Shown here: positions 46,605-59,523 of the stretch, in pieces | Layout: every line of letters starts with the position of its first letter | Numbering within the stretch: position 1 is the stretch's first letter | NCBI GenBank assembly: GCA_027186245.1 | Contig: CP114497.1 | Location: 5,029,501 to 5,093,500, forward strand | Source of the DNA: Coriaria nepalensis | Taxonomy: Eukaryota > Streptophyta > Magnoliopsida > Cucurbitales > Coriariaceae | DNA: 64,000 bases | Reading direction: 5' to 3' | The notes under the pieces: generated by a model | Databases searched by the model: none | The model's input: the letters and a program-made list of their open reading frames with translations, nothing else | What the model was told of the DNA's origin: nothing | Position numbers and translations under genes: made by a program

Positions 46605-47000
46605 CACATATATTTATCTAAAACCCAAAGTCTTACATCTTTCATCCTCAAACTTTAAAGCTTAAGCCTTTCATTTGAAACCCTTAGTCTTACATCTTTT
46701 ATCCTCGACCTTTAAAGCTTAAGCCTTTCATTTGAAACTCTAAGCCTTACATCTTACATCCTCAACCTTTAAAGCTTAAACCTTTCATCTGAAAGCCTAA
46801 GTTTTACATCTTTCATCCTCGACCTTTAAAGCTTAAACATTTCATCCGAAATCCTAAGCCTTACATCTTTAATCTAAAACCCTAAGTTTTACATCTTTCA
46901 TCCTCGACCTTTAAAGCTCTAACCTTTCATGCCTTAAGTCTTATATCTTTCATCTTTAACTTTAAAGCTTAGACTTAGATATCTCTAATCTCTCATCCTG
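46605..47000. repeat. Tandem array, ~62 bp units (TCATCCTCGACCTTTAAAGC type)
   Basis: Six imperfect units, each with CTTACATCTTTCATCCTCGA, CCTTTAAAGCTTAAGCC and TTTCATTTGAAAC. It is flanked at 46555-46600 and 46990-47150 by CTCAATGGGYCTTKNAAGAC-like words in both orientations. It lies exactly between the converging ends of the Ulp1-like and transposase remnants. Confidence 0.88.
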
Positions 47001-47259
47001 ATGACTCAATGGGCCATTTCAAAACCCATAGAACTATCGAGATATCAAGTCAAAGACTCAGAAGTCTTTGATTTCACATCCCCATGGCTAGATGAGCCCT
47101 TTCAAGACCCATTGAACCATTGAGATATCAGGTTAGAGTGGGCACTTTCAAGACCCAAAAGAAGAAACACTTATAAAAAAAATAGATATCTCTATAAACT
47201 CTGTGAAAGTTTGATTGCATCAAAAGGTTACTACACCAAAATCATACAATATATAAAGA

Positions 47260-47394
47260 TTATATCAAATCAGACCGATTAGATTAGGTTCAAAAGGGGT
47301 TGTGGATGGTACTAGGATTGGGTTCCGACATGTCACCTTATTATGTCGAAGAACGCCACATTTCCTACACTTTTTTCTCTTTCATAATTGTTCC
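47260..47394 (-). pseudogene. MULE transposase C-terminal zinc knuckle (copy 2, 3' part)
   Basis: The minus strand reads CRKCGVLRHNKVTC at 47369-47328 followed by RNPILVPSTTPFEPN. The CX2CX4HX4C spacing is complete, unlike the three other MULE tails in the window. The reading frame is cut at 47394 by insertion of copia element C and resumes at 59524. Confidence 0.75.
47390..47394. repeat. Target-site duplication GTTCC of element C (left)
   Basis: GTTCC immediately left of the LTR edge (TATTAG, from TGTTAG). An identical GTTCC lies at 59524-59528 right of the other edge. Confidence 0.75.
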
Positions 47395-48843
47395 TATTAG
47401 TCTACAAGTAATCCGTAAGCGGAAACAATAATTTAAATATTTTTGGATCTAATCTAAAATATGGATTAAATTATAAACATATATAAAGATTGATCATACA
47501 AACATATGTAAAATATATATTGAACATAAAGCAGAGAAAAATTCTAGGAAACTAATATGATTAATATCTAAGAAAACTTACTAATCTTAATACAAAAATT
47601 GAGCTAATCTCCTTCCTCCTTCATCAGAGCCAAATTGAGTAGGAAGAATGTGGTGCTCAAGTGTTCACCCTCTAATCCTAATCCATACAGTTTAGTTCAC
47701 TCGGTTGATTTTTTACTCTAAGATTCATCACATAATTTGAAGAGCTCATGTAAATGAAAGAAAAAGTCTCACTTTTCTCACTATAGGACTTTGGTCAAGA
47801 GGTTAGAAGGAACTCACATTTTCCCAACCCTATTAAAGTGTTTATATAGTATTTTCTTAAGTTTTAGGTTAGCATAAATTAACGTACAACTTTGACCAAC
47901 TCAACTATGAACTTAGTCAAAGGTTCCCTTAATTTAATTAAATGAACAATGTGTCATTACCCATCACCTATGGGCGACATTCAATTGGGCTTGTAGCCCA
48001 AATTATTTAATCAACACTTTGCCTAAATTTAGCCTATTAAAATCCAATTAATAAATTAGCCCATTAACTATTTAATGTCTAATTGTTAATTACGAACCTA
48101 GAGACTCTCTTAGTTATAGTATAAGATAAATTACGATTTTACTTCTAAAATCAAAAGTGTATGTTTTTCTTTATTCTCGTACAAAATATAACTGAGTTAC
48201 TTTTGAACATTATGCTGACATGAGGATCTCATAACACTTTATGAATTTAATCTAATTCATAATTGGATTCATTTAACTTTAAAATACTTTTTAAGCTAAA
48301 TAGTTAATTCAATCATCTCAGAATTAATTAACCTAAACCTCGAAGCCAAGATTGACTTCTAAAAAGGTGTCCACGCTACCCGAGAAATGAGTAATAAGCA
48401 TCTTTCAAAAGAATCTATTGTGACTAAAAACTGTATAATAATGACCCTTCCATCTAGTCAATATCCCAATATCCTAGGATATGGCTTAACTGTTAAATCC
48501 TAATAGACAAATCATATGAATTTTTATATTTAATGAACACAAACAATGGATACACTAAAATTCTTTTCATACTTACTACCTTACAAGGATTTCATTGTTT
48601 AATAAAGTATACAACTCAGAGGACTAATTTTCAAATATGAAAGTGATGGATTTTATCTTGATCACTTATAATATTCATGTACAATATTTTATACCCAATG
48701 TTTCACCCTTAGCTAAGGTTTATTGGAATGATGTCAAAATATAATATCGAGCACATAAGATACCATGATGATCTCGGGGTCTAAGAATCACATGTAATAT
48801 AGTAACTGGATAATTCTCATTAACAATTAGTATTATAACCATT

Positions 48844-48919
48844 GAGAATTATCTAAGTGTCACGTTCAGTACCCTTAGTCTGAGAATTATCTAAGTGTCA
48901 CGTTCAGTACCCTTAGTCT
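48844..48919. repeat. Perfect 38-bp tandem duplication in LTR C
   Basis: Two identical 38-bp units opening GAGAATTATCTAAGTGTCAC, at 48844-48881 and 48882-48919. The related LTR sequences have one copy. Perfect identity suggests it arose recently relative to the LTR. Confidence 0.95.
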
Positions 48920-49487
48920 CTACTAACACCCCATATATTTATCATGATGCTCTACTAACATCAATGGTCATGAGAACAACTATCTTAAATATTGTAGAAG
49001 ATAACCTATGTGATAGTCTATCTGGATTATCAATGTCCCTTTTGGTAATCCTATGATATGAACAATTTGTATCTTAGGCTTTAAGCAGCTTGTATCTCAA
49101 TTAGCATGATCTCTATCATGGTCTCAGGTGCATAATCTAAGATACTAGACTTTATAATGATATGTAATAGATAAACATATAATATTAATTCTAACATAAT
49201 TAATAAACATGATAAATAGATGAACGTCTTTACTATTATTGAATAAATAATAATATTGTTAATATTTATAAATAAAATTGTATCTCACAAAATGTATACC
49301 TGTCGTGTGTAACCTGGTTGGCTTACGAGCATTAAATCTGGCACATGAAATACCATGGTGATCTCAAGTCTAAGGACCATATGTTAGTTCTCATTAATAG
49401 TTAGTATTATTACCATTAAGAGTTGTCTAAGTGTCACATTTGGTACCCTTAGTCTGTACTAACCACCCACATATTTATCTTGATGTT

Positions 49488-49492
49488 CCACT
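49488..49492. repeat. Target-site duplication CCACT of element B (left)
   Basis: CCACT directly left of the LTR start TGAAAGTATATG. Its partner is at 59154-59158. Joining the flanks across one copy restores the LTR family word GATGNTCCACTAACATC seen at 48955. Confidence 0.9.
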
Positions 49493-51490
49493 TGAAAGTA
49501 TATGTCTATCAAGAAAATCAGCTTTTGACTCGATGAGCCAAATACTTTATGTGAATATTAGCAAAACATTATTTATTATTATTAATAAAAATCAGTTACT
49601 ATTTATCACATTTATTGATTTTGTTAGGATTAATATTATATGTTATATATATGTGTATCATGATAAAGTCCAATATCTTGAGTTATGCACTCTGAAGACA
49701 ATGATAGAAATCATGCTAGCAGAGTCTGGAGTCGCTAAAAGCACTTAAGATACACACGGTTCATTTTCATAGGATCTCAAGAATGGACATCGATTGATCT
49801 GGATAGACAATCATATAGTTCATCACCTAATTGTTAGGGTGTACGATAGCACAACCAATGGTGTTAGTAGAACACCATGATGATTGCATTAGTACTTAGT
49901 GGATGAACGAGACACTTGAATAACTCTCAATGGTAATTAATTGGGACTATTACTAAGAATTATCTAGTGACTATTTTATATGTGATCCTTCGACCTAAGA
50001 AACCATGGTTTCTTTAAGTACCATACTTCATACTTTGACATTATTCCTATTAGCTTGAGCCATGGGTGAACATGGGATGAACCATTGGGTATGAAGTGTT
50101 GTGCGAGAAGGATTATGAGTGGTCAACAAGAAAACTATCATTTCCATAATTGGAATAAGGTCATATAGATTATATACTTTATTAAACAATGAATCTTTGC
50201 AAAGTAGTACGATTTGAAAGGAGTTTCTATAAATCCATTGTCAATGTTCCATAAAGGTATGATGATCCATATGATTTATCTATTAGGGTTTAACTATTAG
50301 ACCATGCCCTAGGATGAATCGTGATAATGGTTAGATGGAAGGATTGTTATTGTAAGTATACGACAGTTACAAATAAGTTCTTTCGAAAGATGGTACTTCT
50401 CATCTCTCGGGTAGTTTAAATACTTTTGTAGAAGTCAATCTTAACGTGGAGGTTTAAAGTTAATTAATGATGAGATGATTAAGTTAACTACTTAATTTAA
50501 AAAGTTATTTTAAATTAAATGAATTTAATTTGGAATTAAATAAAATCATAAAAGGTGTTTATGAAGTCCTCCAACCGGTGTGAGGTAGAACCTAATTGAT
50601 CACACACATAAGTTTTATAGTAACACAGTTAAAGTTTCATCGGGAAAAAAGGAAAAACGGACTAAAACTATTTTCGGGCTAAAATGGTAATTTGACCTAT
50701 AGTTTGACTAAAAAATAAAAATGGTAATTATTAATTTATCCATTTATTCATTTAATTTCATGCAGCTCTACTATCACAACTAAGTATATAACTGAATTAA
50801 TTGGAAATTAATAAGTTATATAGAACTTTTATTTAATTATAAAAGGATCCTAAAGGTTGGTAATTAATAATCGGACAATAAATAGTTGATGAGCAAGATT
50901 ATTAATTGGATTTCCATAAGTCAAAATTAATCGAAGGGTTGATTAAATAACTCATAGGTGGCCGGCCATTGAATGGGCTTTAGCCTATCTCACTTTGTAT
51001 TTTAAGGCAACTACGATTCCTAATGAGATTAGGAAAGTATGACCTAATTTTTGCCTATAAATACACAACATATGGTGGCCAAAATCAACAAGTGCTCATA
51101 CAAGCCTCTTAGCCAAAAATCAAAGAGAGAAAAGAGTGTTTTACATTCCTCTTCCCCGAGCTTATTATCTCATGAGTTGAGATCTTAAGTAGAAACTTAA
51201 CCGTGTGAAACGAATCATGTAAATAATGGTTCTAGGGCGAACACGTGGGCGCCTTTCCATCTTATTCAAGAAGATTTCTATAAATCAAAAGAGATGTTCC
51301 CTTTCCCTAAACCTTCATTTAATATTGATTGGATTTATTGTGCTTTTTGTAAAATAGATTATATGATATATAATTGTTGTATAATCGATCTGGATAAAAA
51401 CTGTGCATGCAAGGATATGATACAAATAAAGTTTTAGATATTTTTTCCTCTGTGTTTATTCTATTATATGCGTGCATCCATTTCTTAATA
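49493..51490 (+). repeat. 5' LTR of element B
   Basis: 1998 bp, from TGAAAGTATATG to TTTCTTAATA (the end CTAACA with two changes). Pairs with 57144-59153. The primer-binding site starts two bases downstream. Confidence 0.88.
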
Positions 51491-51491
51491 G

Positions 51492-51503
51492 TGGTATCAA
51501 AGC
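51492..51503 (+). promoter_or_regulatory. Primer-binding site of element B
   Basis: TGGTATCAAAGC, differing in one base from the plant initiator-tRNA-Met site TGGTATCAGAGC, directly after the 5' LTR. Confidence 0.8.
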
Positions 51504-53309
51504 TGAGGTCATACATGCAAGTATAGTCGTTTTATATTTTGATAAATTTAACAGTTTGTTCATGGATTTCAAAATTGCCTAAAGTGAATCGGGATGAATT
51601 TTTGGAACAACCAAAATGATGCTGTTGTTTGGGACATTATTTTTTGCTGCTTGGAGCGGTGGATAAGGGAAAGACAGTCATTTACTTCGGCAAACCGATA
51701 TAGGGTTGTTGTATAGTGAGTTGGACTCATTGTGCATTGACATGCAACAACCGGCATTCCAACCGTTGGATCATTTTGAAAATTTAGAATATGTAGTTAA
51801 GATAATTGCGAAGCTAACTACCGAACGGATTTCAAGTCGGATACATAGGGCACCAGCTATGGGCTGCGCAAGCAGTATCGTTGCTGTTGTAGCGCTCATA
51901 AAAGTCATCATATCTAGGGTTCCCTTCCTTGGATTCTTCTAATATTTTCAGAATAGGTAGATAAGAAAATTTCGAAGTACCCCACCTAACGGATCACCGA
52001 TTGGACACTCAATTAGTAGTGCTTGTGGCACAGTGGCACCCCACGGGCTGCGACAACGATATGTGGCAATGGTAGCAAATTATTATAGCGAAAAAACCCT
52101 AATTATTTTAGTTTTTATTTTTGGTTACTTTTCTTATATCAATCTTTTATATTAATTGATTAAAATTTGATTTTAATTGGATAATTATGATTAGATATAT
52201 GTTTCATCATCATACATAAATTATATAAATTGTTTATATATGTTTTTGTATTTATCAAACTTGAAAAATTAAAATTACCTTAAATAGTTTTTGGTAAATT
52301 TAATTGGAAATATATTTTGGCATGTTTCCTTAAGTCTCATTTTGGAAACAACACGATTAGGAAACTTTCCAAAATCGAAAGTTGACCTTTTTACCAAGTA
52401 TCCTTAAAAGATTAAAGAAATGAAATTTTGATTATTTGCTTGTGCTATTGAATGATTAAAATGAACTAAACAAGAGTTGATGAGTTTGAATTCCATGAAC
52501 ATGCATCAAGAGATAAAACAAGAAATAATGTATGAATAATTAAAATTATTTTAACATGTCCGTACATTAGATGTACGTAGTTTTAGGTGTTAAATGTACA
52601 TACATCATGATATATATATATGCTTGGCTAAATATGTTATCACATCATATTTAAAGACTATGAGCCAGAGCATGATATATAGTTATGATGAGACTGTTTA
52701 GTGAAATCATTCATTTGATTATATTGGGCTGAAATTGTTTATGAAAATTTCTTCATGGCTTACCTTCTAAAAATAATACGGCATGTGATATTTGAATGGA
52801 TATAGAAAGGTCACGGATAAGTGAGGACTTATATTTGTGTGAATATGCGTGTATAATATTATTGCATATGATGTATGACAGAATAATACTGTCATTCTAG
52901 GCATGGACATGGACACATGCAGTTATTGGTTTAACACTTTATGTTTCACCAGATTGTTTGGGTTAAGTTCAACTAAGAAAATATAACTGGTTGCAGACAC
53001 GTTAGATCATATTTATTGAGAGGTAAGATAAAGGAATTATATGAAATGTAATTGCAAAGGTTTTTGCTACCTTTCATTTTATTATGATTGGTTATAGACA
53101 CATAGGAGTTATAATAAGGTGAATGGATCCTTTTCCCACTAAGGAAAATTATTTTTTCTTCTTATATTAATGAGATGAATATAATTTGAAATAAAATAGT
53201 GGGAAAAATCGAAAATTTTATGTGACTTTTGAAATTTTTGATTGCTAGTATTTTCTGCATGTTTTGCTTATGCTGTTGTATTTTATTTATCTGTATTTTG
53301 TAGTTTGCA

Positions 53310-56300
53310 ATGCCTAAAAATTTGAAATGGATTCTTAAACAAAATAAATTAGTGGGAGCCAATTTTAGAGACTGATATAGAATCCGGAAAATTGTTCTCG
53401 GGTATGAACGTTTGTTTGATGTATTGAATTAGCAAGCCAATTTCTGATGTATTGAATCAGAATCTTGAAAATTGTTCGCGGGTATGAACGATCGGGGATT
53501 GGATCTCGAAACAATGGTCGTGTGAAACAAGTAGCTAGAGCAAGATAACGAGGTGAAATGTATTATGCTTACATCTATGAGTAACAAGCTCCAAAAGCAT
53601 TATGAAAAGTTCCATGTTTGTGAAATTATCGATAATCTTAAATATGTTTATGGTGATGATATTTGAAACGAAAGCTATGAGATATCTAAGGCATTGTTTC
53701 AGATCAAGATGGATGAGGGCACCTCTGTTAGTGAACATGTGTTGAAGATGATCACCTACATTGAACAACTTGAGAATCTTGGACTTGTTATGCTTTCTAA
53801 GTCGATTAATAACTTGGTGCTGCAATCTCTTCCTCATTCATTCAAGTCGTTTGTGCTCAACTCTCACATGAATAAAATGGAACTTGAGCTATATGATTTG
53901 CATCAGATGCTGCAAACGGTTGAGAAATTCATGAAAAATGATAAATTTACCCTTGTTGCTTATAGGATGTTCTTTCGGAAGGACGGACAATGCTAAGCTT
54001 AAGAAGCGAGACAAGAAAGAGACTCTCAAAGCAAATAAGGGTGATGGAAAGACAAAGAAGGGCAAACATGGAAAGTGTTTCCATTGTGGAGAAATAAAAC
54101 ATTTGAAGTAGAATTGGAAGGTCTAGCTTACAACTTTGAAAAAGCATGATGATGCTGCTTCAGGTATGTTCATGATTGAGTATTAGATACCGGTTACGGT
54201 TTTCATATTTATAATAATGTGCAGAATCTACAAGTTAGAAGAATTCTGGAGAAAGGTGAAGTGGACCTACGAGCTAAAATAGAGCAAGACAGTAAGCTTT
54301 AGTTATGGGCACTTATAGTTTAGTTTTTCCTTCGGGCTTAGTTTAAAATTTGAGACAATGTTATTACGCACCATCTTTGATTCAGAATATGGTTTTTATT
54401 TCTAGACTTGATGATGAAGGATTTGTCTTCTCCATCAAAAATATTATTTTAATTCTTTTTATGAATGTTTTATTTTATGGAAGTGGTTCCTTAAAAAAAA
54501 TGTGTATATTTTAAATTTGAAAAATGAAAGTTACCTTAATATTGAACAAGTCAAGAAAAAATGTTTGATGTAAATCAAACATACCTATAACTATGAGGTC
54601 ATACTAATGAAACAATGGTTCAAAAGTTGCATAAAGATTGATACTTAAATCATTTCAATTTGGAATCAATGCCAACTTGCAAATTTTATTTATTAGGTAA
54701 GATGATTAAATCTCATTTTAGTGGAGCCGAATTGATAGGACCAAATTGATGAGACTAGTACATACTGATGTATGTGAGCCTATGTCAACTTCTACTAGAG
54801 GTAGTTTTTTGTACCTCATCACATTCAACGATGATCTCTCTCGATACTATCACATTTATCTTATGAAGCATAAATTTGAATTGTTTGACAAATTTAAGTA
54901 ATATAAAAGTGAACTAGAGAAACAACTAGGTAAAAAGTATTAAGATACTTCGATCAAATCGAGGTGGTGAATACCTTAGCCACGAGTTTCTTGACTACCT
55001 AAAGGAGAATGGTATAATCTCACAATGGACCCCTCCTAGAACACTGTAGTTAAATGGCATGTCTAAGAGGAGAAATCGAACTCTTGAAGATTGTTCGGTC
55101 CATGATTAACTTTATCAATCTACCTCTATCATTGTGGGAATATGCTTTAGAAATCTCTACATACATCAATAATAGGATACCTTTAAAATATATTCCTTCA
55201 ACACCATATGAGATATGGAAAGGCAGAAAGGAAAGCTTTAAACATATTCACATATGGGGTTGCCATCCTTATGTCAAGAAGAAAGAAGCATAAAATTTGG
55301 AGGCGAGATCCGAAAAATATTGTTTTATGGGGTATTAAAAGGAAATTTTTAGATACTACTTTTATCATCCCACTAAGCAGAAAGTGTTTGTTGTTAAACA
55401 CGCTATCTTCTTCTATGATGAATTCCTTTTTGAAAGGAATAGTGGGAGCAAGATTGAACTTGATGAAGTTTAAGATGCAAAAAATGACGTTTGAATCAAT
55501 AATCATGTTACCCCACTAGTTTTGGCTGAGGTACCTTCAAAAAGGGATGTTGTGATACCTTAGAGTACACAAATGGTTAATAGATCTAGTAGAGCATTTA
55601 GTGGGCTAGAGTGTTATGGATTTTTAGTAAAAAAGTCCAAGTAATGGGTCAACCATAAAATATTATCCTACGACTTATTATGAGGCTATTAGTATCTTAT
55701 ATTCTGAGAGATGGCTAGATGCCATGAGATCCAAGATGGATTCCATGTAATCCAACCAAGTATGAGACTAGGTGGGAGAGTTGGTGGAAGCACTTGAAAA
55801 AATAGTTCCTATAGGATGCAAATGGGTTTTCAAGAAGAAAACTGTGGTAGATGGAAAGGTCGAAACTTATATGGCTAGACTAGTTGCAAATGGTTATAGA
55901 TAAAGAGACAGAATTAATTATGAAGAAACCTTTTCGCCCGTTGCAATTACTAAATCCATTCAGATATTACTTGCCATCGCAGCATACCATGATTATGAGA
56001 TGTAGAAAATAGACGTAAAAATAGCCTTCCTGAATGGGTACCTCGAGGAGGATGTGTATATGATACAACCCAATGGATTTACAGACTAAAAAACACAAAG
56101 AAGTTTTGTAAGATGCAAGGTCTATATATGGCTTTAAACAAACATCTCGGAGTTGGAACATTCATTTTAATAAATTGATCAAATTGTTTGATGTCATTAA
56201 GAATGAAGATGATTCCTATGTGTATAAGAAAGTTAGTAGTAGTTCTGTGCTTTCATAATTCTATACGTGGATGACATAATACTCATTGAGAATGATGCAG

Positions 56301-57132
56301 GCATGTTACAGTCTATTTGGATGAAGCAACATATATTCTTGGAATAAAAATTTAGATAGATCAACAAAACTGCTAGGCTTGACCTAGTCAACATACATAG
56401 ACAAAGTTCTAAAGAGGTTTAGCATGAAAGATTCTAAGAGAGGACTCCTGCCACTGAGTCACGGAATCAAAATCTCTAAAAATATGTCTCCTAAGACATA
56501 ATCGGAGACGACTGAGATAAGTGGAATCCCTTGTGCTTCATCAATAGGGTCCATCATGTATGCTTCTTCAATAGGAATCCCTTGGACTACTATCAAGAAC
56601 ATTCTAAAGTACTTAAGAATGACTAAAGACATGTTATTGATTTATGGAGGATTTAACTTGAAAATTGGTTTCCAATTAGCTATTGATGATAGTAAATCAA
56701 TTTCAGGATTCGTCTTCACACTAAATGGTGAAGCAATCAGTTGGAAGAGTTCCAAATAGGAAATGACCACGGTTTCCACTACTGAAGCCTAATACATTGC
56801 AACTTCAGAAGTAGCAAAAGAGGCTGTTTGGATGAAAATTTTCGTAAATGAACTGAGTTGTGGTTTAGAGCATTCTTGATCCCATAGTAGTGTACTGCAA
56901 TAATAACAGTGCAATAGCACAAGCAAATTAACCTATGCCTCATCAGAAATCCAAACACGTGTTGCAATGTTATCATCTCATTTAAGAAATAATTGGAAGA
57001 GGAGACATCAACATAGAAAGGGTCGGCATAGATGACAACATAGTAGATCCACTCACTAAGACACTTTCCCAATAGAAGTTCGATTGCCATCTTGACAAGA
57101 TGAGAATTAAATTAAAAAATGATTGGCAATAG
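53310..57132 (+). pseudogene. Copia gag-pol pseudogene of element B
   Basis: Gag begins at ATG 53310 (WILKQNKLVGANFRD) and has a stop where a Trp is usual. An open stretch at 53694-53996 holds IEQLENLGLVMLSKSINNLV. The zinc knuckle near 54080 reads CFHCGEIKHLK and has lost its last Cys. Protease keeps DTG near 54188. Integrase debris lies at 54770-55300 (DRGGEY, then LPLSLWEYALEISTYINNRI near 55110). RT starts GCKWVFKKK near 55817, and YVDDIILIEND is at about 56263. RNase H has NILKYLRMTKDMLLIYGGFN near 56595 and GFVFTLNGEAISWKSS near 56705. It ends KNDWQ with a stop at 57130-57132. Numerous stops and frameshifts; no active product. Confidence 0.88.
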
Positions 57133-57143
57133 TGCAAGGAGAT
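57133..57143 (+). promoter_or_regulatory. Polypurine tract of element B
   Basis: TGCAAGGAGAT just before the 3' LTR start (TAAAAGTATATACC). Element A has AAGTAGGAGAT in the same place. Confidence 0.65.
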
Positions 57144-59153
57144 TAAAAGTATATACCCGTTAAGCCAATCAGGTTTTGACCCGAAGGGGGTAATTACTAT
57201 ATGCTATAATATTTTAATGCGGATATTATCATGACATTATTTATAATCATTAATGAAAGTTAGTTACTATTTATCATTTTTATTAATTTTATTGGAATTA
57301 ATATTATATGTTCTATATATAGATATCATGATAAAGTCTAGTATCTTGAGTTATGCACTCTAGAAACCATGATAGAGATTATGCTAGTAGAGACTCGAAT
57401 TAGTAAAAGCTCTTAAGATACAAACTATTCATTATCATAGGATCTCAAGAACGGACATCGATTGATCCGGATAAACAATTATATAGTTCATCACCTAATT
57501 ATTAGGGTTGCTGATCTCACATCCACTTGTGTTAGTAGAGCACCATGATGATTGCATGAGCGATTAGTAGAGACTAAGGGTGTTGAACTTAATACTTGGA
57601 TAATTCTCAATGGTAATTAATAATTGCTATTAATAAGAATTATCTAGTAACTAATTTACATGTGATTCTTCGACCTAAGACACTACGGTTTCCTTGAGTA
57701 TCAGACTTAATACTTTTGCATTATTCCTATTAGCCCTAGCCATTGGTGAACACGGGGTAAATCATTGGGCATCAAGTGTTGTGCGAGAAAGATTATGAGT
57801 GGTCAATAAGTAATCCAAATTTTGTATTTGGAATAAGGTTCTATGGATTATATACTTTATTGAATAAGGAATCTTTGCAAAGTAGTACGGTTTGAAAGGA
57901 TTTTCTGTAAATACATTGTCGATGTTTAATAAAAGTATGATGGTCCATATGATTTCTCTATTAGGATTTAACAGTTAGACTATGCCTTAGGACAAATTGG
58001 GACATTGGTGAGATGGAATGATTGTTATTGTAAGTATACAATGACAAATGGCCATAAACACGTTCTTTTGAAAGATGGTACTTTTAATCTCTCAAGTATT
58101 TTTGACACTTCGCTAGAAGTCAATATTGATTTAGAGGTTTAAAGTTAAAAATTAATCATGAGATGATTAAGTTAAATATTTAATTTAAAAGATTATTTTA
58201 AATTAAACTAATTTAATTTGAAAGTAAATAAAATCATAAAAGGTATTTATGAAATCCTTCTTCGGGCGTGTGTAGAAACTAATCGGTTACACACATAAGG
58301 TTCGGATTAACACAGTTAAAGTTTCGTCGGAGAAAAAAAAAATTGACCATCGAAGTAATTTGACCTATAGTTTGACTATAAGGGCATAATGGTAATTATT
58401 AATTTGTTAATTTAATGTCATACATCTATGCTAGCACAACTAAGTGTGATATTGAATTAATTGGAAATTAATAAGTTACATATGAAATTTTATTTAATTA
58501 TAAAAGGGTCATAAAAGTTTGTAATTAATAATCGAACGCAAAAGTTAATGAGTTGGATTATTAATTAAATTTTCATGAGTAAAAATTAATTAAATGGTTG
58601 ATTAAATAACTTATGGGCGGTCGGCTATTGAATGTGCTTTAGTCCATCTCACTTTTGTGTTTTAAGGCAACTAAATTCTTATTGAGATTAGGAATGTATG
58701 ACCTAGCCTTTGCCTATAAATACAAGGCATATGGTGGCCAAAATCAAACAAGTGCTCATACAATCATCCTCTTGGTTGAAAATCAAAGAGAGAAAAGTGA
58801 GTCTTTTCCATTCCTCTTCTCCGAGCTTATTATCTTATGAGTTGAGATATTAAGTAGAAATTTAATCGTGCGAAATGAATTGTGTGGATTGTTGTTAGAG
58901 AGTGAACACGTGGATGCCTCTCCATCTTATTCATGAAGAGTTTTGTAAATCTAAAGAGTTATTCCCTTTCCCTAAACCTTGATTTATTATTGATGAGATT
59001 TACTATACTTTCTATAATAAATTATATGTGATATAATTGTTGTATAATCGGTTTGGATAGAAACTGTACATGCTAGGATATGACCCAAATAAATTTTTTA
59101 AGATTTCTTCCCTTGTATTTATTTTATTATATGCGTGCATCCGTTTCCTAACA
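57144..59153 (+). repeat. 3' LTR of element B
   Basis: 2010 bp, from TAAAAGTATATACC to CGTTTCCTAACA, collinear with 49493-51490. The start of an LTR should be TG; here it is TA by one change. Confidence 0.88.
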
Positions 59154-59158
59154 CCACT
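59154..59158. repeat. Target-site duplication CCACT of element B (right)
   Basis: CCACT immediately after the LTR end CCTAACA; the left copy is at 49488-49492. Confidence 0.9.
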
Positions 59159-59523
59159 AACATCATAAACAATTTAGGAGATAACCTATGTGATAGTCTA
59201 TCATGATTATCTATGTCTCTCTTGATAATCCTATAACTATAAACAATTCATATCTTAGACTTTAAGCAACTTGCATCTCAACCAGCATGATCTCTATCAT
59301 GGTCTCAAACACATAACCTAAGACAGTGGACTTTATCATGTTATGCAATAAATGAAAATATAGTATTCATTCCAACATAATTAATAAACATGATAAATAG
59401 ATGAATGCATTTACTATTATTGAACAAATAATAATATTGTTAATATTTACAAATAAGATTGTATCTCACAAAATGTGTACCTATCGGTTCTAACTTGATT
59501 TTCTTGATGAGCATACTCGTTGA

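Larger units (their letters stand above)
49493..59153 (+). mobile_element. Ty1/copia element B, structurally complete but decayed
   Basis: 5' LTR 49493-51490, primer-binding site 51492-51503, leader to 53309, gag-pol 53310-57132, polypurine tract 57133-57143, 3' LTR 57144-59153, 5-bp target duplication CCACT. The order gag, protease, integrase, RT, RNase H identifies Ty1/copia. The two LTRs differ at many positions (by eye around 15%), so the insertion is old. It lies inside element C. Confidence 0.92.
47395..59523 (-). mobile_element. Ty1/copia element C: fused LTR remnants, split by element B
   Basis: A nearly complete minus-oriented LTR (47395-49335) is joined directly to the 5' half of a second minus-oriented LTR (49335-49492 plus 59159-59523). 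There is no coding region. The repeated segment is visible as CATCATGGTATTT-type words near 48755 and again near 49350, and as ATTGTATCTCACAAAATG at 49277 and 59459. The outer edges carry GTTCC duplications. This is the outcome expected from unequal LTR-to-LTR recombination or deletion. Element B lies inside the second LTR. Confidence 0.75.

Noticed and set aside
49431..49748. 105-residue open frame on plus
   Set aside because: It crosses the junction of element C and the LTR of element B, so it is a chance frame.
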